Assembly (NCBI RefSeq): GCF_042453785.1
Contig: NC_091671.1
Location: 39,884,501 to 39,948,500 of the forward strand
Length of the DNA stretch: 64,000 nucleotides
From: Malus domestica
Lineage: Eukaryota > Streptophyta > Magnoliopsida > Rosales > Rosaceae
Reading direction: 5' to 3'
Part shown: positions 61,353 to 64,000 of the stretch, piece after piece
How positions within the stretch are numbered: position 1 is the stretch's first letter
Layout of the letters: each line of letters starts with the position of its first letter
Notes under the pieces: model-generated
What the model was told of the DNA's origin: nothing
Seen by the model: only the letters and a program-made list of their open reading frames with translations
The model's database searches: none
Position numbers and translations under genes: made by a program

Positions 61353-62178
61353 TAAGTGCACATAAATTAAATAAATGTGGGCATGCAGTTTATCCTTAAG
61401 CTTTTCAGAAGCTTAATGGGAAAAAACAAGCATGTAGGCTATCAAATGGAAAACAACAAGGAGACAAAAGCTAGAATATCAAACATGGTTCAAATTAACA
61501 TCTAAATACTTAGTCAATAATTTCAAAACTCTTAAGAGTCCAGATTCCATTTCTTTGATCACAAATCACTAATCATTCCAAATGGTAACAAAGGATTGCT
61601 TAGTAATCATCGAGGAAGGTCGATGCAATTGAGGAAGCTAACATCAACACAACAACGTAAGGACAACGGGATCCAAACATCACCACGCATTCCTCCGAAT
61701 TTTCGACGACCCAAGCAGCATTAGGGTGCTAATTAAATTTCATAAATATATAAGATTAGTGACTCATGAGTTGCTAATTGACATGAGCAAAGGAGCGCCA
61801 TGGATAAAACCAACACAAAAGACGGTCAAGGCATAATATATATATGTGGGTGTGTATTATATTTTGTGTAACGAAAACGATGTTTAAATAAACAAAAACA
61901 AATTAGGGTTTATCTTATTAGGGTTTTGATTTGGACATCGAAAATTTTAAACAACTGGAAAGAAATTTAAGGAGATGAGGAGGAGGATATTTTAGAGTTG
62001 TAGTCAGCCATCAAACTTCAACTTCGTCAATTGGATTTGCAATCAGGGTTTGTCTGGTATATATTAGTTTTGTTAATTACAAATTTGCAGGGTTTTTTAA
62101 CAACACAAACAAACTTATTGTAATGTTACTTTTGAACAGATGATCTGCCCTACAAACGCAAGGTCCAAAAGCGATTTC
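61353..62178. other. Gene-free AT-rich stretch
   Basis: I see no coding frame or element ends. Confidence 0.45.
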
Positions 62179-62385
62179 TTGGACCGAAAATCTTTAAAAT
62201 GTTCTACATGAATTTAAGAAGCTTAGGTTGAGGCGACATTAATACGGAAATTAATATGTTTTATGATGGTCGAAAATAGTTTTTGGACCGAAAATCTTTA
62301 AAATGTTTTACGTGAATGTTAAGCTTAGGTTGAGGTGACAATAACACGGAAATATGTTTCATGATAGCTTTTGCAGAAACTTCTA
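62179..62385. repeat. 104-bp tandem duplication
   Basis: Units at 62179 and 62283 share TTGGACCGAAAATCTTTAAA, AAGCTTAGGTTGAGG, CGGAAAT and ATGATnG. A more diverged third piece (CTTGCATGAATCTTAAGAAG) lies near 62526. Confidence 0.75.
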
Positions 62386-63440
62386 AAACTAACTAAAAAT
62401 CGTGGGTTATAAGCTCACAATTTTTTTTCAGTAATGCGACTGTTGAGTTTTTATAAGATTTGTTGTGTGGGCATTAAGATAAATTACTAGCTAAGACATG
62501 TTCAAGAGACGAAAATTATCAAGTGTCTTGCATGAATCTTAAGAAGCTTATGGTTAGGCAGAAAAGACGGAATACACAGTCCCATTCTCCTAAACTCAAT
62601 TTTACATTAAATTTATCAAACGGTGAAGATGAAGGGTCACACTACATTATACACAGTTTCATTCTCCTAAATTTTATTGTCCACAAAAATTATGGTCACC
62701 ACTGTTCGATTTTAATCCAATGATGGTAAAGTATGATAATAAAAATTGAATGACCACCTAGTATTGGATTAAGATCTTACGGTAAGTGACCACTATTTTA
62801 TTAGACAATATGGGGTCTAGGAAAATGGGACTCACATTATACAAGTGTTGTATTCAGCCCGAGCGACGTGGCAGATTTTCTTGTGGACTCGGCCAGATGG
62901 CGGAGCACATCTTGATTAAACAAAATAGAAATGCTGTCCACCCGGCCCATCTTAATCTGTGTTTTAGGCCCAAGTAAAAATTGGTAGGCCCATCAGATGC
63001 CGGTCCAGCCCACGAAGTTGTTTTACTTCCTTTCTTTATGGGGGATGTATTTGTATATTCTCTGTGTAGCAATATATGCCGTTGCACCATTTTTTACACA
63101 AACCTTTAATATGAGTTTGTTGGGGCTTACTCGTAATATATTTTAACGATCCAAATCGTTTATTTTTTAGAATATTATTCATAGATCTTCATTGCAAAAA
63201 ATTAGACAAATCCAAAACTATTAAAACATTCATTTGTAGTGGAGAAAATGAACGAGTACGGTTTTACAAGGAAAACTTAAACTCTTAATCCAATAGCCAT
63301 ATGATTTCAGATTTGGGTGAGACATGATCTTTAAGGGAAAACCTAAAAGATGGACATTTCAGATCATTGAAATACATTACAAAATGAGTCTCACAAAAAC
63401 TTGTGTAAAAAAAAAAATGCTGTCACAAATTCATACTCTT

Positions 63441-63473
<33 letters not shown>

Positions 63474-64000
63474 ATATATTATGTTCGTAATTCAAGAATA
63501 TATTATGCTGGTTAATTATGTGGTTTGCTTGTCACCTACATGTGTGACAATAATTGATAAAAGTTGGCTAGTGATTTAACACTAATCTGCATTCCTTTTG
63601 TCAGTGTATGAAATAGTACAATATATAGTTTGAAGTAATAAATAATTAAAAGAGAAGTGTTAAAATTGCTATCACAAATTTTTAGTGTGATGTCGTTTGT
63701 TTCTTCATATTGATTTTCCTAAATTCTTGTGATTAATTAGTTAAGCTTTGTTTAAGGTACTTAAAGAGAGAAAAATCATATACATGAAATTGTGAAACAA
63801 GAAATAATACATGGCAACCTACATCTGCATGTCCCTCATCTGTCTTCCATCGATCCCATCTCCGTTTCGATCTGCAGTTACTATTGACTACGGTCTGTTG
63901 CGGTCCACCAACGGGAAGGTGTGTAGAATTTTGGTGTTCAAACTAGTTCGGGTGGCCACACCATCACATTCTCTCTGTCTACCTTTTCTAGCAGTGTTGC
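62386..64000. other. Gene-free stretch to the window end
   Basis: Contains short open frames without coding character, a (TA)n tract, and, from about 63830, less AT-rich sequence that could be the edge of a feature outside the window. Confidence 0.4.
63440..63480. repeat. (TA)n microsatellite
   Basis: There are about 20 TA dinucleotides with one TTTA interruption. Confidence 0.9.

Overview
The window is plant nuclear DNA: AT-rich, with introns, GT-AG splice sites and four complete multi-exon genes of plant-only or plant-type families, set in dense transposon debris. The transposons point to Rosaceae, probably the apple/pear tribe. This is an inference from remembered repeat families (a 5S-carrying Cassandra TRIM, an Au-like SINE, the coiled-coil ORF beginning MSGPSDRRFDLNL, and the GGAAAACTAATGAAAAG MITE), not a database result. 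No bacterial-type operon, CRISPR array, tRNA gene or functional rRNA gene was seen.

Layout. 1-10.7 kb is a mosaic of broken elements: the internal part of a non-autonomous retroelement, a frameshifted CYP716-type P450 fragment, a chimera of adenosylhomocysteinase and a probable glycerophosphodiesterase fragment, and a minus-strand LTR element with an intact 649-residue gag, one 991-bp LTR and a minisatellite but no pol. 10.7-18.5 kb is gene-free and holds two copies of a ~1.2-1.8 kb segment about 6 kb apart, several SINEs and MITEs with target-site duplications, and a complete Cassandra. 18.8-23.3 kb is a complete non-autonomous LTR retrotransposon carrying fragments of at least two host genes and a tandem array resembling its own LTR promoter.

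The genes are: a CW-type zinc finger protein (24.3-31.6 kb, +, 11 exons, 1628 aa); cullin-1 (34.4-40.5 kb, -, 19 exons, 738 aa); LUMINIDEPENDENS homeobox protein (45.6-52.1 kb, +, 13 exons, 979 aa); and an INDETERMINATE-DOMAIN zinc finger factor (55.6-58.8 kb, -, 3 exons, 600 aa). I built the exon models by hand; every junction keeps frame and the totals fit the families. Three of about 42 introns use GC-AG ends. Three of the four genes are nuclear regulators (a chromatin reader, a flowering-time factor and a transcription factor) and cullin-1 is the SCF ubiquitin-ligase scaffold. They are not known to act as one pathway, and nothing in the sequence makes them an operon-like unit.

Between cullin-1 and LUMINIDEPENDENS lie two foldback elements of one family, one with very long CTT/GAA arms. 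58.8-64 kb is AT-rich and gene-free apart from the promoter side of the IDD gene, with a truncated Cassandra LTR, TA microsatellites and small repeats. The most unusual observations are the gene-carrying retroelement with its promoter-like array, the giant CTT/GAA foldback, and two unrelated MITEs sitting in the same palindromic target in the two copies of the duplicated segment.
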